A program made the translations under genes and the position numbers. A model generated the notes under the pieces. The model saw only the letters and a list, made by a program, of their open reading frames with translations. It was not told where the DNA came from and ran no database searches. 52,964 bases of DNA from Legionella sp. Lineage in GTDB: Bacteria > Pseudomonadota > Gammaproteobacteria > Legionellales > Legionellaceae. Shown one piece after another: positions 38,673 to 47,551 of this stretch; position 1 is the first letter of the stretch, and each line of letters opens with the position of its first letter. The DNA is taken from assembly GCA_027437055.1 (NCBI GenBank), contig DAIAOV010000008.1, positions 1 to 52,964 on the forward strand, in the 5' to 3' direction.

Positions 38673-39725
38673 ATGTTAACCACAGCTTTAAAGAAAGAAT
38701 ACTATTCAGCCTTATTAGCTAAAGACAGTAGGTATGAAGGTATATTTTACGTTGGGGTAAAAACAACAGGAATATTTTGTCGTCCTTGTTGTCCCGCTAA
38801 GAAACCAAAATTTGAAAATTGCGAATTTTTCCAAACGGCTCAAGAGGCACTTCTTGCTTCGTTCAGACCGTGTTTGCGCTGTCGTCCTTTATCTCATCCT
38901 AACTACGTCTCTGATCTAGTACGTACTTTAGTGGATGCAGTTGAAAAAAATCCTGAAAAAAGATGGAAAAATAGCGATTTTGAAGGTCTCTCTGTTGATG
39001 CGTCTACTGCACGTAGGCAATTTAAAAAACGTTTTAGTATGACTTTTGTTGAATACGCAAGAGCAAGAAGGATAGGTATGGCTATGAAACAAATACGAGA
39101 AGGTGAAGGATTAATTTGGACACAGCTCAACGTGGGGTATGAATCCAGCAGCGGCTTTAGGGATGCATTTACTAAAATCATGGGCGCGCCCCCCTCGCAT
39201 TTGTCCCAACAGCTTAAAGTATTTAAAGCGTCTTGGATAGACACTCCTTTAGGCCCCATGCTTGCGATTGCTGATGAAGAAGCTTTATATCTTTTAGAGT
39301 TCGTCGACAGAAGAGGCATGGAACGTGAAGTCGAGCGCTTAAGAAATAAAACTAAATCAGCGATTATTCCAGGAAGTAGTCCTCCTATCCTTTCTATTGA
39401 GAAAGAACTCAACGATTATTTCGCTGGTCATTTGCAGCAATTTGTCACTCCAATACATCTTATGGGCAGTCCTTTTCAACAAAAAGTATGGCAGGAATTA
39501 TTACGCATTCCCTATGGTGAAACTCGTAGTTATTCGAAGCAAGCAGAAGTATTGGGAAAACCAACAGCGTTTAGAGCTGTTGCTAATGCCAATGGAGCCA
39601 ATCAACTGGCTATCATTGTTCCCTGCCATAGAATTATCAATCTTGATGGCAATCTCGGTGGCTATGGTGGGGGCATTGCCCGTAAAAAATGGCTTATTGA
39701 ACATGAACAGCGTAATAAATCATAG
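38673..39725 (+). CDS. ada: Ada: methylphosphotriester/O6-methylguanine repair protein and activator
   Basis: A 350-residue protein in three parts. The N-terminal zinc domain has GIFCRPCCPAKKP and FRPCLRCRP; one of these Cys takes methyl groups from phosphotriesters. The middle is a diverged AraC-type HTH (STARRQFKKRFSMTFVEYAR...YESSSGFRDAFTKIMG). The C-terminal methyltransferase has VWQELLRIPYGETRSY and the active-site IIVPCHRIIN. It repairs alkylated DNA and, once methylated, switches on the adaptive response. Single gene with AAGAGA ribosome site; no alkA or alkB is adjacent. Confidence 0.95.
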   Translation: MLTTALKKEYYSALLAKDSRYEGIFYVGVKTTGIFCRPCCPAKKPKFENCEFFQTAQEALLASFRPCLRCRPLSHPNYVSDLVRTLVDAVEKNPEKRWKNSDFEGLSVDASTARRQFKKRFSMTFVEYARARRIGMAMKQIREGEGLIWTQLNVGYESSSGFRDAFTKIMGAPPSHLSQQLKVFKASWIDTPLGPMLAIADEEALYLLEFVDRRGMEREVERLRNKTKSAIIPGSSPPILSIEKELNDYFAGHLQQFVTPIHLMGSPFQQKVWQELLRIPYGETRSYSKQAEVLGKPTAFRAVANANGANQLAIIVPCHRIINLDGNLGGYGGGIARKKWLIEHEQRNKS

Positions 39726-39880
39726 ACACAATCGAAATTACATTTTCATTATAATTCCAACAAGCAAGGATGGCTTATGGGCAGCGGCTCTTTGTACCGC
39801 TAAAATTAAGAGCATCCGTTCAGGGGGCATGTTTGACTCTTGGTGAAAGGTTACAATCAAGAAGCTACCGGATTACGCTC

Positions 39881-40336
39881 TTAATAACGATGTACTTTCA
39901 TATTAAGACTTTGAATTAAAAAAGGAGAATCCGACGCTGGTGATGCCTTAATTACACGTACAGAAAAATCTATGTCCATATGCAATTCAGGAATGTTGTA
40001 GGATTGATCGACTTTCCAACAATCCACACTAATGCAATGCTGTATTCTTTCTATTGTTGGTTCAGTTAATGGTTTAGGATGAGTAACCAACTGTTGTTCT
40101 TTGATGATCTTTATTTCCTTATCAAAAAAATCATTCATAGGCTCCCACGCAGCATGAGAATATTTTTTTTGAGTGGTTACACTATCCTTTGGTTTATCAG
40201 AATAACTCACTGACAATGTTTCCATAAGAGTATTTTGTACCCATTCAGAAACATAATTATCTTTAGTAGCATAAACAAAAGAACAAATAAAAAGCGCAAT
40301 TAATGGTAGAAGGCGTAAAAAATTTTTTTTGTTCAT
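39881..40336 (-). CDS. Exported IcmL/DotI-like protein
   Basis: A 151-residue protein with a signal peptide (MNKKNFLRLLPLIALFICSFVYA). The mature part, with VSEWVQNTLMETLSVSY, WEPMNDFF, CWKVDQSYNIPELHMDIDFSVRVI and SLNMKV, resembles the periplasmic domain of the T4SS protein IcmL/DotI, but the gene stands outside any icm/dot cluster and lacks DotI's long cytoplasmic part. Legionella genomes hold stand-alone IcmL-like genes; their role is unknown. Assignment is from overall pattern only. Confidence 0.55.
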   Translation of the reverse strand: MNKKNFLRLLPLIALFICSFVYATKDNYVSEWVQNTLMETLSVSYSDKPKDSVTTQKKYSHAAWEPMNDFFDKEIKIIKEQQLVTHPKPLTEPTIERIQHCISVDCWKVDQSYNIPELHMDIDFSVRVIKASPASDSPFLIQSLNMKVHRY

Positions 40337-40380
40337 GTTCCTATTCCCTTAGTTGTCTGAAGCAAATCACTCGATGGTTC

Positions 40381-40482
40381 GTAACCGTTCACACAATGGC
40401 ATCAACTTAAGCGCTTATAACCTAACATCTCAAGAACATCGGATCGCGCGGTTTAAGTTGATGCCATTGTGTGAACGGTTAC
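40381..40482. repeat. Long palindromic repeat with 30-bp perfect arms
   Basis: GTAACCGTTCACACAATGGC... (40381-40410) recurs exactly inverted at 40453-40482, enclosing 42 bases. A diverged half copy lies at 51704-51732. It sits between an IcmL-like gene and the calpain-like gene, about 45 bases upstream of the former's start. Confidence 0.85.
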
Positions 40483-40579
40483 CATATTAATTAAATAATA
40501 GAATCAATAACAAATAATATCCAATGTACTAAGCTACACTACCATTGATGGAAAGCAACTTAAGTCAATGACAGTGAGC

Positions 40580-43069
40580 CTAAGCCGGTGTTACACAAAC
40601 ATTTAAAGGAGGCAGCATAGGCATAGAAGACTTTTTTTCCATTTTTTTGAGATGAATTTTTGAAGCAAATAAGCCGCAATGGTCCCCCCTTTGAGTGATA
40701 GTTGACTGTACAGGGCTGGGAATTAAAATATCCGATATTCTTTTTATGGCCTCTTTCCATTGTTGATTGATAGATACCAATGGCGGTGTACTGCTAATTA
40801 CTAAACGGCAGTTTTTTTGAAATTCGATAATATTTGTTACTTTGGGTAGTCCAGAGTGCAAAAAGTTATCTTGTGCCTGTACTAAACCATTTAAGCAAGC
40901 TCGACTATGTTTTGCATGGTTTCTGAGGTGTTTATCGTTTTTTGCCATGCTCTCAAATAACCCAACTAAATCAGATATCGTTTCTAAATGAGATTGAAAT
41001 CTAATGCCATGCAGATAAGTCAATGCCTCATGTTTGGATATAATGTTACTTCGCATTATAGCTATTTCCCTCAGCATTTCTTCTTTTTTATTAGCTAATG
41101 CATCAATGATACTTGGATGCAGTCTAGAACACCCAATATTAATTAATGCATTAGGTAACTCGGCATTTTGCACTACTATGTTTTCCAACTGTTTTTTCAA
41201 AGCCGTATGAACTGACTCAAGCGTTTTAATAGTAGAAGCCCCTGCCACGACTATGGGGAAATTATTTATTTGTTCAACACAAGCGTTAACAACCCTATTG
41301 GCTCTTTTCAGTACTACTAATTGTGGATTTACATTAAGAAGTTTCGGATCATAAATAGATAAAAACCAAGTCCTAAATTCACTTGGTATTTCTAGCACTA
41401 TATCTTCAACAAAAAGTTCAATAGTTTCCTTAAAACGCTGATTGAATTGTTTGACAATAAGCGGAACCATTGCTTTTACCAATACGGGATTAAGTTGGCT
41501 TAATTCAAATAATAATACAAACAGCTCACGTGGCTGTTTGTTGGCATAACGACCAAGGGCAATGTTTATAAATTCCTTATTAACCAACAAAGAAGCATTA
41601 CTGTCTCTAATGCATGCAATCATCTTTGCAGAGAGTTTCTCTAAGTTAATATATTTAGCAATAACAACAGCTAAAAGAAATCGAGGAGAGAACCACTGCT
41701 CTATAGATGCCTTTGAAAAAGTAGATGCAACAAATAAATCCTGAAAGCCTGATTTTTTAGTAATACTTTGTACGCTGCTGCAATCAAAATAGAAATTTAT
41801 TAACTGAGCTTCTACAAGATTCTGCGTTTTTTCTATAGTGTCATCTCGTTCTACAGCTTTACGATAAATTGCTGCGCTTATTACCGCATTAAAAAACTCT
41901 GGAGCAGTAAATAGTGCATGTACTGGTGAATGCCGCTCGCTTCTCGTTTCTAAAGCAAGACCAGCAATAATTTTTCCTATTTTATTAGAAGGTTCATTGT
42001 GAAGAAACAAACTAAGCAAGTCGATACGGGGAACATTCGTTATTAATAGTTTTATAAATTGTTCTTTATCTCCTCGAGCGGTGACTATACATTGAGTCAG
42101 CATTACCTTTTCATCCGTTGTTAATAGACGATATAAGGACATGAGGTAGGGTATCTGCCGATGCAAACTAATACACGATGAAAGATTTTCGGAATTCGAT
42201 AAAACATTGATGGTATGCATTTGAAAGATTAGGTCAAACAGTTCTGGATGTAAAAAAACATATTGTCCCTGCTCTATTGGCTTTTTTAATAAAATAGGCG
42301 TGATTTCAAATTGTTGTGAACTGGTAGTAAAGGTGCAAAAACGACAATCACGTTTTTTAATATCTTCTAAATAATGTTTTTCTCTCTTTCTAGTATCCCA
42401 AGGATTTACCAAAATAAATTTATGATTACCATTCGATTTGGGAATGATGCGCTCTATCCTAAACGCATGACGACCACTAGCACCATCAGCACTGTCAGGT
42501 ATATCAACGCTCATACTGACATAAATACATTCCTTAGGATTCATCGCTTTTAGCAGTAGGATTTCCTCAAACTCGTCACAGTCTCTAGCATGAATACCTA
42601 ATAGTTTCCCAACAAATAAAGTAGAGGACTCTCTATGTCGTTGAATCAAACTATGCGCCTTCAGACTAGAGGATGAATCAACATACTCCCATTCTCCTGG
42701 ATAATAAAAAGAACTAATACGTTCTAAAATTTTAATTGCCAGGGAATTGCTTTGTACGCCCTCAGCAGAATCATCAATTTCTTTCAAGATTTTATTATTT
42801 AAGATAAAGACATCTTCATTAGTTGATTGATCATAAACATAGATATATTGCCCCCCCATTTTTTCAGAGGTTAGATAATCACTCTGATTGTTATGCTTTA
42901 TTCTAACAATCACTTGCTCTGAGGTCTGAGTAAATTTTGACTTTAATAACGCAAGCCCTTCAGGGTCAGAATTAACAATACAATCTAGGGAGGCTAAAAG
43001 ATAACAATCATCCGCAGAGCCTTGAGTTAGAATTATAGGTTCATCAGAGGATGGAAATAAAGGCGTCAT
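40580..43069 (-). CDS. Calpain-like (C2) cysteine protease, effector candidate
   Basis: The 829-residue protein opens with a calpain catalytic core. QGSADDCYLL places Q16 (oxyanion hole) six residues before C22, as in calpains (QGxxGDCW). H201 lies in ASGRHAFRIERI and N222 in LVNPWD, the classic H...NPWG pair. About 550 further residues have no motif I can name and are mainly helical; they may bind the host target. There is no signal peptide, as expected of a Dot/Icm substrate. Calpain catalytic domains are mainly eukaryotic, so transfer from a host is a fair inference. The gene stands alone, flanked by the long palindrome. Confidence 0.75.
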   Translation of the reverse strand: MTPLFPSSDEPIILTQGSADDCYLLASLDCIVNSDPEGLALLKSKFTQTSEQVIVRIKHNNQSDYLTSEKMGGQYIYVYDQSTNEDVFILNNKILKEIDDSAEGVQSNSLAIKILERISSFYYPGEWEYVDSSSSLKAHSLIQRHRESSTLFVGKLLGIHARDCDEFEEILLLKAMNPKECIYVSMSVDIPDSADGASGRHAFRIERIIPKSNGNHKFILVNPWDTRKREKHYLEDIKKRDCRFCTFTTSSQQFEITPILLKKPIEQGQYVFLHPELFDLIFQMHTINVLSNSENLSSCISLHRQIPYLMSLYRLLTTDEKVMLTQCIVTARGDKEQFIKLLITNVPRIDLLSLFLHNEPSNKIGKIIAGLALETRSERHSPVHALFTAPEFFNAVISAAIYRKAVERDDTIEKTQNLVEAQLINFYFDCSSVQSITKKSGFQDLFVASTFSKASIEQWFSPRFLLAVVIAKYINLEKLSAKMIACIRDSNASLLVNKEFINIALGRYANKQPRELFVLLFELSQLNPVLVKAMVPLIVKQFNQRFKETIELFVEDIVLEIPSEFRTWFLSIYDPKLLNVNPQLVVLKRANRVVNACVEQINNFPIVVAGASTIKTLESVHTALKKQLENIVVQNAELPNALINIGCSRLHPSIIDALANKKEEMLREIAIMRSNIISKHEALTYLHGIRFQSHLETISDLVGLFESMAKNDKHLRNHAKHSRACLNGLVQAQDNFLHSGLPKVTNIIEFQKNCRLVISSTPPLVSINQQWKEAIKRISDILIPSPVQSTITQRGDHCGLFASKIHLKKMEKKSSMPMLPPLNVCVTPA

Positions 43070-43142
43070 ATTGATCTTTGATAAATCTATCGGTTAATTA
43101 AATGCCCATAATATAACATTTTTAATACGAAATGTGTACTAT

Positions 43143-43247
43143 ATGCCAAGCTATTCTAGTTATAGAGTTCCTAATGAATTTAGTAAAGGCAATATGGAAG
43201 GAGCTTGTTGTTGTCCTCGTGAAAACAGAGACTTCTATGCTCAGTGA
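43143..43247 (+). CDS. Possible 34-residue Cys-rich ORF
   Basis: ATG 43143 opens MPSYSSYRVPNEF... with a CCCP motif and ends at TGA 43245-43247. No clear ribosome site. May be chance. Confidence 0.15.
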   Translation: MPSYSSYRVPNEFSKGNMEGACCCPRENRDFYAQ

Positions 43248-43298
43248 TTTATTCCAGGAGGTCTATTTCCTTTCCCAATCACTTTATTTGTCAAGTAG

Positions 43299-43703
43299 TT
43301 AGACAAACAAATAGGCTGGTGCCAGATACTGCTGTGTAGTGTATACCCTTTCTGTTTTCATTCCTTGTGCTATAAAATAGTTCTCTACTTCGTGTACTGC
43401 ATGCGCACTTGGGGCGTAGTTTGCGGCATGTTCTTCTTTTGTTAAAAATTTTTGATGCCGGGTACTGTGTGGCTCATATAATTCATTGATGAAGCTATTG
43501 AGGTGCTCTTTGTTTCTGAGTTTAAGCCAGACAGTGAATGTAATTACTTGATGGGGATTCACTGACCCAACACGCTTAGCGTGCTGTAATGTTGGAAGTT
43601 CAACAGTGTCAAAATGAACGGGGCTTATTTCAGCTGCAGCCCAGACTGTAGACGTAAGCAATAAGAGTGAGCAAATAGAGCTCATTAGATGTATTGCAAA
43701 CAT
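43299..43703 (-). CDS. Orphan S53 (kumamolisin) propeptide, truncated
   Basis: A signal peptide (LMSSICSLLLLTSTVWA) is followed by a typical pro-kumamolisin activation domain: FTVWLKLRNKEHLNSFINEL, STRHQKFLTKEEHAANYAPS, EVENYFIAQGM. In sedolisin proteases this domain is cut off when the Ser-Glu-Asp peptidase matures. Here the frame ends after 134 residues, and the 200 bases beyond the stop show no peptidase sequence. It is either a broken gene or a free-standing inhibitor-like propeptide. The next gene upstream on the strand encodes another secreted protein. Confidence 0.7.
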   Translation of the reverse strand: MFAIHLMSSICSLLLLTSTVWAAAEISPVHFDTVELPTLQHAKRVGSVNPHQVITFTVWLKLRNKEHLNSFINELYEPHSTRHQKFLTKEEHAANYAPSAHAVHEVENYFIAQGMKTERVYTTQQYLAPAYLFV

Positions 43704-43744
43704 TCATTACCTCCATGGTAAAAAATTTAGAGTGAATTCTTCTC

Positions 43745-44911
43745 TTATCCCCAAAAAAATACACTATTAATCGGGTTATAGGTAACAAAACCGAGTGGAT
43801 TACCAGTGATTAATGAAAACACATAACCTCCTTGTGTACCTGCGTCTATTATTGAAGCATCTGCATTAACAAATAAGCTATATACTGTTTGGGCATAGGG
43901 AGTCCAAGAGCCACCTCCAGTTAACGCAGTACTGGTGTATACATATTCATTGGCAGTACCGATATATAAGGTATTTGCAGCAACATAAACTGTTTCTACG
44001 GCACTACCATCGGCTTGACCATTAATTGCTATCCATGAAGCGCCATTGTTAGCGGAATAATAAACATTCCCATTGGCGCTTGCAGCATATAATCCATTAG
44101 CAGTTGCAAAAACTCCATTAACTGCAAAGCCTATTGCTGGTGGTGAAGTAGGAATACAATTTGTTACATTAAGAGCACAAATGAAAATAGTTCCATTAGC
44201 ACTGGCAATATACAGCTGATAATTTGCAGTAGCATAAAGGCCATTTACAGCAAAACCAGGTGCTGGAGTCCCTCCTAGTACCCAAGTAGTACCATTATTG
44301 ACTGAATAATAAACACCTCCATTCGCATTGCCTGTATACAGTGTGGCGTTAATCGCACTAATACTGTTGACTGCGCTCCCTCCAGCAGGTGGATTTGCTG
44401 CAACCCACGTACCACCGTCATTTATTGAATAATATACATTACCATTTTGCATACCTGCATATAAAGCAGGTGCTGGCGGTGTTCCCACTGTAATATTTAA
44501 AACATTGTTCTCACTTGGTTGATAACATTGAAAAGGACTTGGTTTCCCATCTGGCCCCAACTGACATACTTTGGGGCCTCCTGATAGCTGAGGAGGTATT
44601 TGATTTCCATAAACTTGCAAGCTAAGGGTACATTCTTGCTGAGAAGCCAGAGTAAAAGGCATTGGACAATTGCCTGGGCCAGTCAATGGAGTGATGCCGC
44701 TTATAGAGACCATCTGTAACGTATGCCTCCTAGAAGACATATTCTTGACAGTATACTGAACTATCACCGTTCCATTATTAGGTACTTGAATTGTAGTGGG
44801 CGTGAGTGGTGATATAGCAAATAAGGGTTTCGCAGTAGCAAGAGCCAAGCTTGAAGTATACAGAGAATAAATAAAGCAAAGTAATCCTAAGAATAATTTA
44901 TCTTTTTTCAT
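43745..44911 (-). CDS. Secreted repeat protein with BNR/Asp-box-like propeller
   Basis: A 388-residue protein with a signal peptide (LGLLCFIYSLYTSSLALA). Residues 30-140 look like an Ig-like beta domain rich in Thr/Val. From about 150 on it is built from roughly 40-residue repeats of the form LYxGxxNGxVYYSxNxGxxW, for example NGNVYYSINDGGTW, NGGVYYSVNNGTTW and NGNVYYSANNGASW, at least five of them; the NDGGTW turn is an Asp-box. A beta-propeller on the cell surface or secreted is likely. The ligand is unknown. It lies just upstream of the S53 propeptide gene on the same strand. Confidence 0.75.
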   Translation of the reverse strand: MKKDKLFLGLLCFIYSLYTSSLALATAKPLFAISPLTPTTIQVPNNGTVIVQYTVKNMSSRRHTLQMVSISGITPLTGPGNCPMPFTLASQQECTLSLQVYGNQIPPQLSGGPKVCQLGPDGKPSPFQCYQPSENNVLNITVGTPPAPALYAGMQNGNVYYSINDGGTWVAANPPAGGSAVNSISAINATLYTGNANGGVYYSVNNGTTWVLGGTPAPGFAVNGLYATANYQLYIASANGTIFICALNVTNCIPTSPPAIGFAVNGVFATANGLYAASANGNVYYSANNGASWIAINGQADGSAVETVYVAANTLYIGTANEYVYTSTALTGGGSWTPYAQTVYSLFVNADASIIDAGTQGGYVFSLITGNPLGFVTYNPINSVFFWG

Positions 44912-45522
44912 GGCAAGTCCTATGCTGCATCAATGAATATAGTGTTGTTTGTAAAAATAAAATCACACTAGATGAAGAGGTTGAATCTACAAACTGTAAG
45001 CTAAATACATAAATCGGTAATTTTATTTTAAAGTATCTCAAGATATCTAAGATTTGCATTATAAGCAATTGTGCTAATAGGTCTTTTTTAAAATTCGCTA
45101 TGACATAGTCATTCTTATAATATTCCAGAGAAAAAGCGCTCCAACATACTTGCTTATAACTAATTTAGTTAATTTCTTGCCGCATTTGATTAAAAGAAAA
45201 ATCTTCAATCTCAGCGCAAGATTTTAGAAGTTAACCCAAACGTATACACAGAGTTATCCACAGAAAATGGGGATAAGTTATCACATTATTTAATGCCAAT
45301 TAAATTATAGAAATCCATATAGAGTAAGGGGTTTTATAAAAATAAAGTTAAAAAACAAAATAGCATCTAAGAAAAAGAAGAATGATATCCACAAGAAAAA
45401 GAGTAGGGGGTAAAATTAAGCGGGAAACTATCATAACAAAAAAATTATAAAAAAACAGTCTTGACTATGATTTTTTTAATCCTCGGAGAAAAAGTGGAAC
45501 GAAGGAAAGAAAAGATAAAAAT
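44912..45522. other. AT-rich gene-free region with DnaA-box-like sites
   Basis: No gene is visible. TTATCCACA at 45254-45262 is a perfect DnaA box; TGGGGATAA at 45268-45276 is a one-mismatch box on the other strand, and TATCCACA recurs at 45386. Long A/T runs follow. There are no replication genes nearby, so an origin is unlikely. Confidence 0.4.
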
Positions 45523-46140
45523 TTAAATGATTATTTTTAAGGCATAAATACTAAATGCCAACATGACTCCACCAGAAATCCAATTGAGTATTTTCATTGC
45601 CCTCACACTTATATGGTCTTTGATAAAGAAGGAAACACCACTAGTAAGTAGTAACCACCAAGAAGTCGATCCTGTACAAATCCCTAAAACAAGAAACAAG
45701 GCATTAAAATATCCCATATTTCTCCCCCCCAAACCTAAAGCAGAGAAAACTGCTATCAAAGAAAGAAGGGTTATTGGATTGGTTATAGTGAGAATAAATG
45801 TCGTAATATAGGCATGCCAGAGAGATTCTACATGCCTTGGCTTAGAATCTTTTTCTAGAAATTTAGTGCAGCATAGTTTAAGACCAAAATAAATTAAACA
45901 TAAACCACCTACAATGCGAATCCAATATTGAAACGCTATCAAAAGCGAGTAGATAGCAGTTAAACCAAAGGCAGCAACTAAACCATAAAAATTGTCGGCA
46001 GTCGCAGCTCCTAAGCCACTAGCAAACCCCACTTTAAACCCATCTTTCAATGTTCGCTGAACACACAATAAGGCTATAGGGCCAACTGGAGCAGAAATAG
46101 CAAAACCAATAATTAATCCTTCTAAAAAAATCATCAACAT
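45523..46140 (-). CDS. LysE/RhtB-family exporter
   Basis: A 205-residue membrane protein with six hydrophobic segments. FLEGLIIGFAISAPVGPIALLCVQRTL is the signature first helix of amino-acid exporters of this family, and FGLKLCC and TITNPITLLSLIAVFSALG are typical later stretches. It pumps out an amino acid or a related metabolite; the substrate cannot be read from sequence. Stand-alone gene. Confidence 0.9.
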   Translation of the reverse strand: MLMIFLEGLIIGFAISAPVGPIALLCVQRTLKDGFKVGFASGLGAATADNFYGLVAAFGLTAIYSLLIAFQYWIRIVGGLCLIYFGLKLCCTKFLEKDSKPRHVESLWHAYITTFILTITNPITLLSLIAVFSALGLGGRNMGYFNALFLVLGICTGSTSWWLLLTSGVSFFIKDHISVRAMKILNWISGGVMLAFSIYALKIII

Positions 46141-46218
46141 AGAATGAACTTTAGATTTTCTTAAGTGATTTCAGTATATACCCATTACCTTTATTTTTAT
46201 AAGATATCGGGAAAATTC

Positions 46219-47190
46219 CTACCCCAATTTAGATAGCAGTAACTTCTGGAGAATCCCGTTAATAAACCATCGTTGCATTTCCTTACTTTTATTATTAGTA
46301 GCCACTTGCAAACGATAAATACTTAATGCAACAAAAATAGGTAATATCCTTTGAATATTATGATAAATGTCGTCTAATTCCTGTTTATCAGCAACATCGA
46401 ACCAACTGGATAAACATCGTTGTTTCATAGATTCAATTAATTGCCCTTTAGACTCTAATTTGTATCTAATTGTTGTATTATGCAAATGAGAGGCTAATGA
46501 GAACAATGGATGCGAAATAACTACCTCTCCCCAATCTATAATAGAGATTTGTCCTGTGCTTTCATTAAGTATCATATTGTTTTCATTAAAATCACAATTG
46601 ACTAAGGTTTCTTTAATTGGGTATTTAGAAAGGAATTCACAGATTGACCTTATTTTTGGTACTAATCCCATTAGCTGAGCCATGTCATGGTGACTCAATC
46701 CCTCCTCAATTAATACTTCTTTATTTTCTAATAATTCAATATACAGTTCAGGAATTCGAGCGATACGCCAATCAGGAACTCCGATTGCCATAAAGTCATC
46801 AATATGGGGCTCTAAAGCACGCTGGATTTTTATATAAGATGTGATGCCTTTGATTAGCCATTTACCATCTAATGATCCATTAAATTTTGTGCGTAGTGAG
46901 TAATGGCCACAACTATTCATTATAAAACTATTTAACTCATGATTTACAAAAATAACTGTTGCAATGGGAGCATTCGGTATCACTTGCTTAATTAAATCAA
47001 TGACTTGATGTTCAATAAAGAGCTCTGATGGCGTTTTTTTTAAATAATAACAATCTTGACCCATTTCCGCTTTTATTACCACAGACCAAGGAGTATGTAC
47101 CACTACACTTGATTTATAATCGCAAGGTATTGTTCTTAAGATATCAGACAGCCATTTTAATAAACGAGCGGTATCTTGATCATTACTCAT
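46219..47190 (-). CDS. APH-like phosphotransferase
   Basis: An aminoglycoside-phosphotransferase-fold kinase of about 323 residues. NCDFNENNMI matches the catalytic HGDxxxxN loop (with NCD in place of HGD), and SIIDWGEVVISHPLFSLASHL the metal-binding segment. I start at ATG 47190 because GAGGAG lies just before it; an ATG at 47232 has no such site. The substrate may be an antibiotic, a small metabolite or a protein; members in Legionella are often of unknown function. No partner gene is visible. Confidence 0.7.
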   Translation of the reverse strand: MSNDQDTARLLKWLSDILRTIPCDYKSSVVVHTPWSVVIKAEMGQDCYYLKKTPSELFIEHQVIDLIKQVIPNAPIATVIFVNHELNSFIMNSCGHYSLRTKFNGSLDGKWLIKGITSYIKIQRALEPHIDDFMAIGVPDWRIARIPELYIELLENKEVLIEEGLSHHDMAQLMGLVPKIRSICEFLSKYPIKETLVNCDFNENNMILNESTGQISIIDWGEVVISHPLFSLASHLHNTTIRYKLESKGQLIESMKQRCLSSWFDVADKQELDDIYHNIQRILPIFVALSIYRLQVATNNKSKEMQRWFINGILQKLLLSKLG

Positions 47191-47232
47191 ATTGCTCCTC
47201 ATTGATATATTGATGTAATGTTTGGATTGCAT

Positions 47233-47551
47233 TGTAAACTATCCTGTCCTATTTGATCCGTGGTACCAAACAGTCACGGAGATGCAAAAAAACCCAAAAG
47301 AGCAAAAATAATACATAAATTAAGATAACCTTGCCTACTGTTGCTAGCGCTATTCTGATATTTACTCCGCTGTTTGTTACTTAACAAATTCAATGATAAA
47401 ACATTCGAAGAAACAGAGCAGATCATTTAACCAGTATGGTACCACTCGGCAAATGAGCCTTTTTATTTATAAAAATTACACCAATAATTGCTTAATTAAG
47501 AAGAAATAATTCTTATTTTTTCATCAACATAAACAGTATTTTGTCCAAAAA
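47233..47551. other. Gene-free stretch
   Basis: AT-rich divergent region between the APH-like gene and the next. GTGGTACC...GTCACGG and a TGGTACCAC recur, but I see no gene. Nothing else stands out. Confidence 0.4.

Noticed and set aside
38903..39412. 169-codon antisense frame within ada
   Set aside because: Ada is certain from its motifs; the antisense frame has no start context.
40381..40482. CRISPR array
   Set aside because: Only two inverted arms, no regular spacers and no cas genes.
45254..45276. Chromosomal origin of replication
   Set aside because: DnaA-box-like sites alone are not enough; no dnaA, dnaN, rpmH or gidA nearby.
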